Of a stretch of DNA of 64,000 bases, positions 12,525 to 24,290 are shown in pieces. The stretch is from Lepiota brunneoincarnata. Lineage: Eukaryota > Basidiomycota > Agaricomycetes > Agaricales > Agaricaceae. Under the pieces are notes generated by a model. The model had not been told where the DNA came from and did not search any database. It was given only the letters and a program-made list of their open reading frames with translations. Made by a program: the position numbers and the translations under genes. The number at the start of each line of letters is the position of its first letter. Position 1 is the first letter of the stretch. The DNA is taken from positions 1,108,092-1,172,091 of the forward strand of contig JAEBUN010000015.1 of assembly GCA_023014365.1 (NCBI GenBank), given 5' to 3'.

Positions 12525-15500
12525 TCAAGGCTTTGCTTGTTGTGACTCCCGCTCATCAGGATTGTCCCCAGATAGCTTACGCTTCTTGCCATGCGGCATG
12601 TTAATGTTTGCCACTGTTGGCAAAGAGGATTCCATAAGCCAGGGACTATGCCATGGCATATGGGACGATTCAGCAAGAGGGTCACCATTGGGTCCGTTGT
12701 TCCTCTCACAATCAGCATGTGACTGTGAGCGAGTCTGGGGCCAGGCCATGACAGAACTTGGGGGCTCTAATAGGGTGACCTCCTGTGTGACATCATCTTG
12801 AGAATTGAGGGGTGTAGGAGGAATGAGTCGCACTCCTGGCATAACAACAGCAGAGGCAGGTTGCTGACCAGGAAGGGAGTTGTCAACAGCTTTGGTGGCA
12901 ATACAATTCAAGTCAACATTTGCTGCCTGAGAGATGTTAGCAATTGAGACTTGTGAAGTGTCCAACTCGGGAGGTTCTGAGGAGGTGCCCACAATTGGGA
13001 GAGAAAGGTCTGCCGGAGTTGGTGGAGAATGTGCCGGGGTGTGAGTTTCCAATGTTGCCTGGGACAAGGAGGGGACATATGCAGCAGGGCCGGGAGGCTC
13101 TGCCACCAAGGGAGTGGCAAGATTTGGAGGGGGGAGATTCACTGGTATTATCGGACCAGGGGTGGGATCATTTGCAGGGATGGATCCCATATAATCTTCT
13201 GGTATGTTCAAAGTACCATTGCTCATGATGGGGGAGGGGGAGTCTGCCATGGCAGCAGTGGCACCCAATGCCGGCGGAGCCTCAGAAGATGTTGGCCTGA
13301 GTACGAATGGGGTGGAGAGTTGCCCTGGTGCTAATCGGCGCCTGGTCGCGTGCATTTGAGTATTAGCATATGCCGCCTCCATAATGTCAGACTCGGCAGC
13401 AATGCCGGGGGCGGCGGCAAGTGCTGGCACTGTAATGGTCTGAGTAAATCACCAAATCGTACAATTACATTGTGCATTACCTGAAGGCAATGCCAATGGT
13501 CTTGGCTGACTCCCCTGAGCATCCTCAAGACATGTTATTGGGGTGGTCCCTACAGCAGGATGAGACATAGCCACTGGACTTTCCTGTGGCAACTCAGGAG
13601 AGAGGCAGTCAGCAGTATTTTGCAGATCTGCCATGGGATTGCAGGGCATGTCAATGGCAGACAGGCTGTGTATCTCCAGCATTGGCGGTGGGGTGGGTGG
13701 CGATGGCAAGGGAGTGTGGTCAGCAGTATCAACCTCCATTGCTGCGGCACCTGCAGGTACATCTAGCACTGTTGTGTCTGCCGCGGCAGCACTGCCGCTG
13801 ACCAGTGGTGCAGGACAAAGGGCATCTATCCGCTGAGATAGCCTTTCCATTGCAGTCTCCAATGCACTGACTCAGCTGTCAAATATGAGGTGTGTGGCTG
13901 GTGCCACAGCTTCAATCCGGTTTGCAACCTCTGTCAATTGGTCACCGAAAGCATTCACACATTCTTCAAGCCTGAAAAGGCGCAGGACCTGGATCCTTGC
14001 CTGCCTCTCAGCGTGTGAAAAATGTTTGATCAGCCATTGATCAAATTGGTTGAGATGTTCCTGGCAATATTTATTCACTGGAAGAAAAAGCAAGTGGGAG
14101 CATGAATTATTAGTGGAGACCAGATAGTGAGGTTTTTCACTTACTTTCCTGCAGTTCCACCTCTTTCTCAGGGCCCCATTCCACATCTTAAATGGGGTCC
14201 TCGGCATAGGTTGCCGCCACCTTGCCTTTGCCCTTCTCAAGTGCCGTGAGTACTTCCGGAACCTGAACCTCATCTTCTGACTCCGTAGAAATCAATTTGT
14301 CCTGCCCATCTGTCGCGACCTCCACATACTTCTTTGTCGGCCACTCTTTCTTGAGTCCCTTTCGCTGCTTTGCCGGTCGTTGTGGCAATGTTTGTGGCAC
14401 GTTCCTTTGCTGCCGCCCTACCCCCTGTGGACCAGTGTAATTCGTGCATTGGCATTTCTTCACCATACAGGCACAGCATGCTCCTCCACCAGCATCCATT
14501 TCACAAGGTTGATTTCTTGAGGCACAATACTGGCATGCCACATTGAAGAGTTCTCTGGTTGGCTGTGGCCTACGGCGCAGGGGCTGGGGCCCCTGGGCTC
14601 TTTGCCGGCACTGTGGCATGACCCTATGCCAGCCACGCCCACAGCCCTCATTGTCTCCCACTGTAGACTTTTTCTCCACCATTGGTGCCTTTCCCTTCCC
14701 TTTGCTCTGCAAAACTGGTGGAGGCGATGTGGAGGGTGTTATCAGAATCCACATCAGAAGGACAGTTATTTTTAGTTTACATTCCCATGTCACTATGAAA
14801 CAATCAGTAGTGTACATCAGAAGGACTATTCTAGTTGCGCCTCATGTTCCTTATCTCTGACTCGTAGTTACTCTGGTCCGGACTATTATAGTAGGAGTAC
14901 AGCCTCACTGAGAAGTATATAAAGATACAGTACATCACCTTGTATCTTTATCTTAGTGTTATAAAGTTCTTGCCTCCTATACCTCTTTGCCATAACCGGC
15001 TGGACTTATAGTGCTTCATCGTCTCCAAGTCACGCCTAGTAGGACAGGACCAAGTCTGTATAGACATCCTGCCACGAACGCCATGCTACTCAAGAGCGAA
15101 CCCCTAACCCAGGTAACAGAGGGTTTATATGACTCCGAGCTTGAGACCTCCATCACATTATCCAAAACAATGATTGGGGGCTGTGATGCTGCAGCATGCC
15201 GGGCACATCCAGCTGTTGATGTTTCAGGCTGGTCATGTCGCTCGGGCATTGCTGTTGGGACCGAAAGTGAATGTGGCATTGGGCTTGTACCTGTTTGACC
15301 TGGTGCCAGTCACAGCATTTCTTGTGCTGGCTTGCGTTGGCCAATGGGAATATAACCAGCACCACCCATGGTGCTACTCTGACTCTCCATCTTGTGTTTG
15401 GTAAGTTGAAGTTGCTCTTGTCCTTGGCTGTTCCTCAATGCTGGCGTTATGTTTGCTGGCAGTGGCAGGTGTTTAACAGTTGGCAGCAAGTCCGTAGCTG

Positions 15501-15973
15501 TCATTCCAGTAACCGCACCTTGTTTGCTTGTGTATGCCCCCTATAAAACATTAGTTAGTTGCATACCACACAAAAACAGTTTGCTGGATCACCCACCAAT
15601 TTATGGACATTCTTTTTTGCTTGTTTTTGCTCATGTTTTGCCAATGCCGCCAATTGGGTCATGGCAAACGAGGGTTCACTGCCATGTTCACACCATTCTG
15701 CTAGGAACCTTATGAGGAACTTATGTGCTTTGAATGCTGCATGAATTTCCGGGTCTTGACTGCTTGTATGGGCAAATGTCCTCTGCTGCAAGTGGTAATA
15801 TATATATCAATGGGGGGTTGGCAATGAAATGATAACCATGAGGGAATTCTTACCATTTCTTCTCTATGTTTTTCCATCAATTCTTGTATTGTGCCACTTT
15901 GTAATCCAAGCTGCACAATACCCTCATACTTTTCCAGGGCAGCCGATATTTCTCTTTTGCTGATTGTGGACAT
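12525..15973 (-). pseudogene. Zinc-cluster, proline-rich transposon-associated gene (gene B), split by a solo LTR
   Basis: Starts MSTISKREISAALEKYEG at 15973. Exons joined by GT-AG introns (about 15792-15854, 15540-15565, 14065-14145, and a 50-bp one at about 13442-13491) run to a TAG/TGA-type end at 12525. In the middle is a cysteine cluster C-x2-C-x6-C ... C-x2-C-x4-C-x-C (CQYCASRNQPC, CCACMVKKCQC, about 14520-14450), then a coiled-coil-like helix around ERQARIQVLRLFRLEEC. A long Pro/Ala-rich tail with a nuclear-localisation-like HGKKRKLSGD follows. This cluster is frequent in Agaricomycete mobile-element proteins; DNA binding is inferred. A solo LTR (14737-15118) splits an exon. A TGA at 13872 (Arg position) and a TAA at 14188 also break it. 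Confidence 0.65.
14737..15118 (+). mobile_element. Solo LTR (copy B) with 5-bp target duplication
   Basis: 382 bp, TGTTATC...GGTAACA, same family as copies A, C and D. Flanked by GAGGG at 14732-14736 and again at 15119-15123, a perfect 5-bp duplication. Subtracting the LTR and one GAGGG leaves the reading frame of gene B continuous across the site, so the insertion is younger than the gene. A TATA-like TATATAAAGA is near 14918. Confidence 0.93.
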
Positions 15974-16147
15974 CTCACAAAGATCTTTTTCTTATTTGCC
16001 GAAATGAAGATGAGATGTTTGTTGTTGATGGGAGGAATACAGAAAGCAGGAATGTAATGTTGGAAGCACAAGAAAAATTTTCAACACAAGCTATGTGATC
16101 AAATCACAAATTGCTTAATAATCAGTCTTCAATACAATTTGCCTTAA

Positions 16148-16985
16148 GTGCCACCCTTAACACCTTCATTCCCCCTCCAAAATCCACCCATGTACCATCT
16201 GTCCATCATGAACACTGCAGCACCCCTCAACATGGAATCACTGGGGGACACATCCAAATCCACCGCTTTGGGAATTAGGTTGCCTCTAGGCTCCATGCCT
16301 GGATATTTAGTCAATGCCGACAAGCTTCGCCACCAAAATGCTGAAATGAAACAACTATTCAATGTTCAAAACATCAAAGTCACGGTATGTTCCACTTCCA
16401 ACATTCAACCCTTTTCTCCCCACATTGCTGCAGCAATCGGCATTTTGCCAGTGATTTTAACAAACCTGCCACTTGGGTAATGTATCCATCCACTCACTCA
16501 TGCCTTCATTGTTGGATACTACTAATCATTCATTTATTATGCTTCTTTGCTCACCATCTGTTTCATATTTCAGCCAACTTTGATGGAGGATCTCCCTCAT
16601 GCCATCATTGGCTGCAGCAAAATCATGGTTCCCACCCTTCTGGTACAGCCATCCACATTGTATATCATATTAAAATGCCAGGCCCTTATTTGATCCATTT
16701 GCCCAGAGTCTCACTGAGCATGAACTCCTTGCTGCTCATGCCAAGATTAAGGCATTGCAGCAACATCAAGGCCTGAGCTACAAGGATGCAGCTCACCAAT
16801 TGTACCACTCTAGAACCCTAAAGCTTGCTGTCCAAGACGACGCCCATGGCAAACTTGTCAAATTATGGCAATCTGTTGACAAACTTATTGAAGAGGATAT
16901 CACAAAACACCTTCTCACCATTGATGGCATCAACTCTAATACTACTCACATTGTCCCTAACCTCCCCATCTTGCCGAACATTTGA
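16148..16985 (+). pseudogene. Unrecognised transposon-region gene (gene C)
   Basis: No family recognised. A first exon (RLPLGSMPGYLVNADKLR, then ILPVILTNLPLG) ends at a GT donor near 16479; an acceptor TTTCAG near 16573 leads to a second exon. In the frame that stays open downstream (PLFDPFAQSLTEHELLAAHA, about 16685-16985) this second exon holds one TGA and one TAA. The end IVPNLPILPNI lies at 16985. It sits at the right-hand end of the KDZ-type gene cluster and shares its decay pattern. The start codon is not certain (GTG at the ORF start; ATGs follow at 16191 and 16208). Confidence 0.4.
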
Positions 16986-17594
16986 ATCATTGTGTATATA
17001 CCATACATAATAATTGCTTATGGTTTTGAAGGCATCCCTAACCCCCATTGTTCAAAACTTTGCCTGCCCTCATTTCAGGCTATCCAGTACAATGCCACCC
17101 CATCTTGCGTAATATCTTCTAATACATGCCCATGAAAATGGTCTTCTGGTTTTATTACACCATCTTGATTCTTCTCAAAAGTGCCACAATGAGCTTGCCA
17201 CTCATGCTGCCCACCCCCCATATCATTTGGCAATGTTCATTCTGTGCTGCCCGCCGCCCCATGCCAGCTTTTTTCTTGCTGTCGCTTTCCTTGACTTGTT
17301 GTTGCCTTATCCATCACTCATTGATTAGATGCCCCCCTCTTCCTTTTTCCAACCAGACTGATTCACCTCACTCATGCCGCCCCAAAATTGCCACCCATAC
17401 CACCTAACCCAATACCATTCAGCACTTCAATTATGTCAAATATCTATTATCACTTAATTTTTGTCAAGCAATCAATCCATGGAAATGTTCGTATTTAGTC
17501 TCATGCCATGCCACTGCTCTGCAATTGCTTGCTATCCACTTCCGAGCCCAGCATTCTATGCCTCCGTGACCCTTGGATCCTAAGGGCCCCTCTG
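16986..17594. other. No gene seen
   Basis: Pyrimidine-rich stretch (many CCACC and CCATC runs) between gene C and the satellite region. One plus-strand ORF (17126-17407) has no recognisable motif and biased composition. It could be the eroded 3' end of gene C or of the transposon that carries it. Confidence 0.4.
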
Positions 17595-18355
17595 ACGTGC
17601 TTCCCAAATACACGAGCAGAGCTATCGTCTTATTAAGAATGGGACAAGGCCGTGGGAGTGATGGGTGCTGAGTCAGAGCTGACCAATTCTGACATAATAT
17701 TTTCTGATTGGCTGGCTGGGGGGGTCAATGACAAGGAGGGGGTTTAGAGTTCTATAAATCTGGGGATCTAGGGGGGTGGATAGTGAGATGTGAACGGCGA
17801 AATTACGAAGCAGGTTGATAGAAAGAATGTTGAGGAATAAATTGATCTTTGTGGGAGAAGAAGTGTCTGTAGAGGGCTGGGGAATGGTTCAATGGCAATG
17901 GTACTTGGGATTCCGGTTGGGGCGCACTGGCTCTCTCCCTTTGCGAAGACGCAAAGCAAACCGATAGAGAGAACAATGAGGAATAACACCTTTGATGGGG
18001 ATATTGATGGGGGTATTCCCAGTGCTAGAAGCGTTCATTTGCAATGTTACTTTGGGATTGGGGAGCGGCTATAAGCATGGCAAACCCCTGATTTAACGGA
18101 TATTTATTGATAGGTGGGATGTTGAGGGATTGGACATGGCCCCTGATGGCCATCAGAGGGGAAAATGCAAAAAGCACAATTCGAGTGGCTTCCACTGGCT
18201 CAATTGCTACAATACCTTGGAGCCCCTTTGGGGCACAGATTACAAAGACCTCGCAAAAATCTGGAACAGAATCAATAGGGAGATTGTGGAGAAATTGCAA
18301 TTACACTGTAATTCTGAAGGAAATTCGTCCCAGGGCCCTACATTTATTTGGAATA
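17595..18355 (+). repeat. Higher-order block 1, left part (monomers 1-4)
   Basis: Starts after an entry segment like GAGCAGAGCT..GTCTTATTAAGAATGGGACAA and holds the CCAAT/TATA pair and monomers 1-4 of the six-monomer block. It is cut at 18355 by the pogo element; the rest of the block resumes at 21732. Near-identical counterparts are 24290-25025 and 26480-27212. Confidence 0.85.
17706..17759 (+). promoter_or_regulatory. Promoter-like CCAAT/TATA pair, block 1
   Basis: An inverted CCAAT box (GATTGGCTGGCTG from 17706) lies 47 bp before TATAAAT (17753-17759). The first satellite monomer core is 64 bp downstream of the TATA. The same pair with the same spacing recurs in blocks 2 and 3, so it has been kept while the sequence drifted. 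Transcription itself is inferred. Confidence 0.5.
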
Positions 18356-21300
18356 CAGTCACTCACCACTCCTTTATACACCACCATTCCTTTATACACT
18401 GGCTTTTGTCTTATTAAAATATGCTTCAAGTAATCTTCAAAAAATTCTAGAACATGCCTGGGAACGTTCTGCCCAGGTCTGACATGTAAAATTGCTGCCG
18501 ATATGTTGGAGCAATCTAAGATCACCACATTTCCAAAATTGGAAAGTATGACAAATATGTAATCTGCTCATTATTTATTCTATCCTCCACTCTACAACAT
18601 GATTTTGGTATCATTGTGTCACCCTGAATGAGGGCTATCTGGTGATATCAGTTATATTATGTCTGGGTGAGGGGAAGAGCATGAGGCTCCGAAAAACTGC
18701 TAAAATTAGAAACAAGGAGGAAGATGATGGCAATCACTGTCACAAAGCGTGACATCCCTGTCCTGCAGGGTCTGTCGTAGTGCCCCCAGCCTGCCTTTGC
18801 TCTCTAAGATGCCTGACTGTATATATGTATTGCTGGAGGATGCAGAACTAATGTATCAAGATAGAATAGCAATATAAACCAATTTTATGACTGCAAAAAC
18901 TCGAAATATGGGTGCTTTATTTATATTCCAAATTTATCTATTAATAAGTCAAATCTGTCATCTAATTTTATATTGTATAGGATACCCTGGCATCTCTCAT
19001 TGTCGAGATCAACCCCCCAAGCATCCCAACACTGTCTCTAGTGTCAAACAAGCCTCTCATACTCAAAATGCCCTCCAAAGCCACAAAATCCAGGATTTCA
19101 GAGGAGAAAATGAGACTTTTCAATGAGGAGAAGGAAATGCTGGTGAAGAAAGCTGCTGAGATGTATCTGATGGAGCAAGATAGAAATCTAGGGCCAGGAG
19201 AGCGCAGGAAGGGGTATCGAGTTATTGCAGAAGAGGTTACAGCTGCCCATCTAGTTGCAACAGGGAGGGAAGTAAAGATTAACCATGCCACAGTCGCAAA
19301 CCGTGCAAAGGGTAATTATTACTCACTTGTATATTCAGTTATTATTATACTGAAATATACTAAAGGCATTCAGAGCATCCAGGAGTTTAACACTACAAAA
19401 CGGTGGCTTACTGATGAGGAAGAAATAGCAGTGGTTATGTTTGCACTCTATTCTACTGACCGAGGATTTCCACTGACAGCTGGCCGGTTGGAGGACCATG
19501 TTAATTCAATTGCCCATGTGCGGCGAGATGATTTTCCAGAGGATGGTGTTGGTACCAATTGGATCAGCCGCTTTGCTCGATGCCATGCTGATCAACTCAA
19601 GCTAACATACTCAAGGACCCTTGACAATGTTCGAGCCAAGGCGGTTAATCCAACAAATCACCACCTCTGGTTTGATCTTCTGGAGAAAGAGCTTGAGGGT
19701 GTTTCCCCTGATTGTATTTGGGGGTGTTGATGAAACAGGAATTCAGGTACAAATTATATCTCTCACAAATAGTTTTGGTTAATTAACTGATATGACCATA
19801 GACAGGTGAAGGAGGAAGGGAGCAGGTTTATGGATGAAGGGGTGAACCAGCACCATATCAGCAACGTGATGGTAGTCGTGAAAATATCACGATCATTGTT
19901 ACTATTTGTGCTAATGGTACCAGCATTGCACCTGCTGTCATATTCAAGGGTCATGGCTACCATATCAACTGGAACCAGCAAAACCCAGCTGCAGCATCGT
20001 GAGTTAACTCTATTTGCATAATATTACAGTTTTACTGATTTAATTATCATTAGTATTGGCTACTCAAAGAAAGGGTGGACAGATTCAGAGCTGGGTACTT
20101 TGTGGCTCAGGCAGTTTGATACATTCACTCAAACCCAGGCTAATGGTCGCAAACGAGTTATTCTGCTTGATGGTCACAATTCCCACTATTCCTTTGCTTT
20201 CCTTGACTATGCTCGGGAACACAACATCTCCATCCTTTGTTATCCATCACACTCCACGCATGTCTACCAGGGCCTCGATGTTGCCATTTTTGGTGTTCTC
20301 AAGCGTTACTGGCAGCAGGAGCGTGACAAGTTCCAAGCAAATACTGGCCAAAGGATTACAAAGTCAAATTTTCTATCTATCTATGGTCAGGCTCACATTC
20401 GTGCTCTTACTTGGGAGAATATCCAAACCGCATTCCGTAAAACTGGGGTTGTTCCTCTTGACCATCAAGTTATTTGCTCCAAGCTCTTTCGGCCTAGCTT
20501 GGAAACTTCTCGTAATGCACCCATGCCCCTTCCATTCAGCACTCCTATTCGCAACACTGCTAGAGCCATTACAATGCTAGCTGAAAAGCAAAATGTGGAT
20601 GCTCAGAGTTCTATACCACTTGTTAGCGACGATTCTGACCCAGAGGATGAACATGGTGTTAGCTTTGATGTTCCTGAATCTCTTGTTGACATGTTTGCTC
20701 GGCTCACAACCAACATCAACCATCCAATCTTTGCTCCTGACCCTCTTCCTTCCAACACTCCTCCCCCAGAGTACAACCCATTTGTTATGTCACCAGTCAA
20801 GAAGCGAACCGATCTTCTTCAGTTTGTACCTCAAACTGAACAGGAAAGTCTTCTTCAGGCCGCATTACGGGATGCAGCATTACGCGAAGCATATCACAAA
20901 GGCCAGCTACAGGGCCAGCAGGCAGCCATCATCCTCCAGCATGTCTACTGTGGTCGCATGCAAAATCAACTTCACGCAAAGGAGAAGAAAGCCAAGTCAA
21001 AGACATCTCGCAGTGCACTCTTGGGTGGAGTTCCTCATTTGTTGACTGGAGATGAGTTTGTTGAGGCAGTTGTGGCTAGAGAGCAGGAGATGAAGCAGGA
21101 AGATGAGGAGAAGCAGAATAAGCGCACAGTTAGGGCTTATCACTCAGAGAAGTTAAAGGAGTGGAAGGAAAAGGAGGCAAAGAGAATCAAGGAGAATAAT
21201 TGGGAGAGAGTGAACTACAAGCTTTATATGGAGGTATGGAAGGAAGACAACTTGGATCGGAAGGACAATGGTTTGGCTCCCCTCCCCCATCCTGGTCCAC

Positions 21301-21729
21301 TCCCAAAACCAGTCCCAAAACCTACCCTTGCACAATCTGCAAGGCATTGTGGCTTTCAAAACCTCTTCCAGCCCCAGGAAAAGGCTGCAAGTAGTGACTC
21401 TGACATTACTCATACATTTTCCAGTGATGACGAGCACCAGGGGAGCAACAACGATGATGATTGAAATATTTCTGAAGGATTTACAGGGGTTTCGATGGCG
21501 GTGTGACCAAATGTCACACGCGGCGTCACACTGTATAAAGGACTCGTTTTGTGCTTAAATTTCGAAGTGATACTATGCATTCAAAACTTGACGAAAAATT
21601 CTGTAATTCTGTAATTATATTTTGACAAAGTGTATCTACATATGTACAAAATTCGAAGTGGATACGTTGAGCTTTGTACCCACTGTGTGCAAAATAAGTT
21701 TCGGTGTATAAAGGAGTGGTGAGTGACTG
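18356..21729 (+). mobile_element. pogo/Tigger (Tc1-mariner superfamily) DNA transposon
   Basis: A 3,374-bp element with 27-bp perfect terminal inverted repeats (18356-18382 and 21703-21729; both begin CAGTCACTCACC from the outside) and the target dinucleotide TA on each side (18354-18355, 21730-21731). Extra copies of the TIR core CTTTATACAC occur just inside both ends. The insertion separates monomers 4 and 5 of satellite block 1; blocks 2 and 3 show the matching empty site at about 25019 and 27208. It carries one transposase gene. Confidence 0.95.
19068..21464 (+). pseudogene. pogo/Tigger DDE transposase
   Basis: Cut-and-paste transposase. Exons by GT-AG: 19068-19311, 19367-19746, 19802-19998, 20054-21464. 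The N-terminal part has an HTH-psq/Tc5-like DNA-binding region (GYRVIAEEVTAAHLVATGRE; GTNWISRFARCHADQLKL). The DDE_1 domain shows GVDETGIQ (first Asp, about 19725), ENITIIVTICANGTS, LLDGHNSH (second Asp, about 20165) and YQGLDVAIFGVLK (third Asp, about 20275), with the hallmark PSHSTH before it. A lysine/glutamate-rich coiled tail follows and ends EHQGSNNDDD. Two lesions: a net 1-bp indel in the G-run at about 19715 and a TGA at about 19835 in VYG-stop-RGEP, an Arg position. ATG 19068 precedes MPSKATKSRI. Confidence 0.9.
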
Positions 21730-21731
21730 TA

Positions 21732-22145
21732 TTCGCTGCTTGGTCCCATGTTACCCCTCCTATGGGTGGACATGTCCTCAAAGTCCTGAAGCAAATCGAT
21801 AGGTACAATATTGTGCAACACTCAGTTTTATATATTACATGATATTCAATATCTCCGCTTATATGCTCATTCCCCTCGCGCCAGACCTGGGATTCACGTG
21901 TCTTACATCTCCGCCATTGCCCCCAAGCAATCCGCAAATAAATCGATAGATGGAATGTCGAGCAATTGGAATTTCTTTGGAAACATCGAAATTCTGGCAA
22001 TTGCTGACAAATCCGGATCAATGCCCATCTGCGCTTCTCACGCTCAGTCCACCATGCCACCATCCCTCTCCAGCCATAAAAATTCGCTAAAAATACGCAT
22101 AAATTCCCCAAAATTTGGATAATATTGGATACATCCAACATCATT
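21732..22145 (+). repeat. Higher-order block 1, right part (monomers 5-6 and AT-rich tail)
   Basis: Continues the block cut by the pogo element. Motif cores at 21798 and 21945. It ends in an AT-rich tail (CCAGCCATAAAAATTCGC) that recurs at 25360 and 27566. The apparent 187-codon minus-strand ORF here is not preserved in other copies. Confidence 0.8.
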
Positions 22146-22203
22146 GTAAATCACAAATAAACTGTAAAAATAATCGTTAAAAATTCAGGAAAATTAGAAA
22201 TAA

Positions 22204-22833
22204 ATTACAGATAAATCTAACTGCTCAGTTAATAGTGGAAATTTGATATAATCAATACTAAGTGACCACAAATCCATACTATGTCCAAGATATAAGTAAC
22301 ATGATTAGGATAATGCTAAATTGCGATGGAAATTGACCACATATGCATGCCAGAGGCATGGATTGTGGTCAGTTTCATAATGTGTTTAAGATATAAGTAG
22401 TATAACATATTCAGATAATGCTAGATTGTGATGGAAATTGATCACACATACATGCTGAAGGCATGGATTGTGGTCAGTTTCCTGCTGTGTTCAAGATATC
22501 AGTAACACAACATATTCAGATAATACTAGATTGTGATGGAAATTGACTACACATGCATGCCAAAGGCATGGATTGTGGTCAATTTCCTGCTGTGTTCAAG
22601 ATATCAGTAACACAACATATTCAGATAATACTAGATTGTGATGGAAATTGACTACACATGCATGCCAAAGGCATGGATTGTGGTCAATTTCCTGCTGTGT
22701 TCAAGATATCAGTAATACAACATATTCAGATAATGCTAGATTGCAATGGAAATTGATTACATATGCATGCCAAAGGCATGGATTATGGTCAGTTTCCTGC
22801 TGAATTCAAGATATAAATAACATAACATACTTT
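22204..22833 (+). repeat. 105-bp tandem repeat array with internal palindrome
   Basis: Five full monomers start GATAAT at 22309, 22414, 22519, 22624 and 22729, exactly 105 bp apart, plus a degenerate one before them. Each monomer has a ~36-bp imperfect palindrome: GACCACACATGCATGCC on the left, AAA or GAA centre, GGCATGGATTGTGGTC on the right. Between units runs AAGATAT..AGTAACACAACATATTC. Related copies occur at 23502-23820, 25592-25940 and 27795-28380. Confidence 0.92.
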
Positions 22834-22845
22834 ATAGTTCAAATA

Positions 22846-23345
22846 GCGAAGACCTGACAAAAGTCCAGAAGGGAATCAATAGGGGGAATGTAGAGTAACA
22901 ATAATTACACTGTAATTCTAAAGGAAATTCATCCCAGAGCCCTGTATGCTTTCTGCATCTTTACTATTTGGTCCCGGACTACCCATCCAATGGGTACACA
23001 TACCCCCAAGGTCCTGGACCAGATTGATATGAATGATATTGTGCAGCACTCAATTCCCTTTTGTGCAAGAGACTCAATATCCCTGCTCATATACTTATTC
23101 CCCTTACGCAAAACCTGGGATTCACGTGTAGTACATCTGCAGCATAATTCCCAAGCAATCCATAAATAAATCGATAGGTGGAATATTGAGCAAGCGGAAT
23201 CCTTTGGAAATATGGAAATCTGGCCATTGCTGACAAATGCGGATCAATGCTCATCTTCTCATGCTTAAACAGATGGCTTCCAGCCACCAAGTTGAGTTGT
23301 CTCTCTCCAGCCATAAAAAATTGCAAAAAATTCGGAAAATATTAA
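22846..23345 (+). repeat. Partial higher-order block (monomers 4-6)
   Basis: Motif cores at 22878, 23026 and 23173, spaced 148 and 147 bp as in monomers 4-6 of the complete blocks. The promoter-like part and monomers 1-3 are missing. Confidence 0.75.
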
Positions 23346-23501
23346 AACCATACTTAGTGTCAAACAAGACCAAGCAGTACACCAAAAAATCATCATAAAT
23401 CACAAAGAAAAACATAAAAATAATCGTAAAAATTCAGGAAAGTTAGAAATAAATTACAGATAAATCTAACTGCCCAGGTACAGGTGACAATAATCAATAA
23501 G

Positions 23502-24290
23502 ATTAGGATAATTCTAGATTGTGATAGAAAATGACCACACATCTATACTGTGTCCAAGATATATATAACATAATGTATTTAGACAATGCTAAAATCAAGA
23601 TAATGCTAAATTGCTATGGAAAATGACCACACACTCATGCCAAAGGCATGTGTTGTGGTCAGTTTCATGCTGTGTTCAACATACAAGTAGCATAACATGT
23701 TCAGACAATGCTAGATTGCAATGGAAAGTGATTACACACACATGCCAAAGGCATGTGTTGTGGTCAGTTTCATACTGTGCTCAAGATATAAGTAAAATCA
23801 CAGACTTAGACAATGCTTAACCATGTTAGGAAGTAACCACATCCATGCCTGAGTTATGGTTGATTTTGAATTTCAAACAATTAGCACACTCCAAGTGCCC
23901 AGGCCAAAGGGTCTGGGCATCTATTCAGATAATGCTAAGGTCATCAAATACAATCATGTGATCTATTCAGTGATGCACAAACAGATGTAAACAAAGTCAT
24001 GTGACTTCCAAAACCCTTTTTTTCACTCATATCTTTCTAAACTTAACTATAATGCTAAAGTCACCCAAATATGTGTGCCGAAGGCACACGAGCGTAAGCT
24101 TGTCTATAAAGAATGGGACGTGGACCCTGAATTAGTCAGCTTAGTCAGAATTGGTCAGCTTTTGTAATTATGTCAGCAGTTGTTCCCTTTGTTCTGACGC
24201 GCAGGCCAAAGGTCCAGCATGCTTTGTCAAACAATGCCAAAGTCGCCCAAATATGTGTGCCGAAGGCACACGAGCATAAGCTTGTCTTAT
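23502..24290 (+). repeat. 105-bp-type repeats and GCCRAAGGC hairpins
   Basis: Three or four diverged 105-bp monomers (23510-23820) are followed by related units that keep the TAATGCTA box but have different palindromes: TGCCCAGGCCAAAGGGTCTG (about 23898) and GTGTGCCGAAGGCACAC (24073-24089, again about 24255). The last precede short promoter-block fragments (GAATGGGACGTGG at 24111). Confidence 0.7.

Noticed and set aside
18735..21533. Alternative inner inverted repeat (CACTGTCAC...GTCACACTG) as the pogo TIR
   Set aside because: The outer 27-bp perfect repeat with TA duplications and matching empty sites is far stronger; the inner one is subterminal.
21581..22144. 187-codon minus-strand ORF inside the satellite
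   Set aside because: The frame is not kept in the other blocks (24.5-25.4 and 26.7-27.6 kb), and monomer spacing (146, 148, 165) is not a multiple of three.
22309..22833. Regular 105-bp repeats as a possible CRISPR array
   Set aside because: Whole monomers repeat with no unique spacers, the organism is a eukaryote and no cas-like gene is present.
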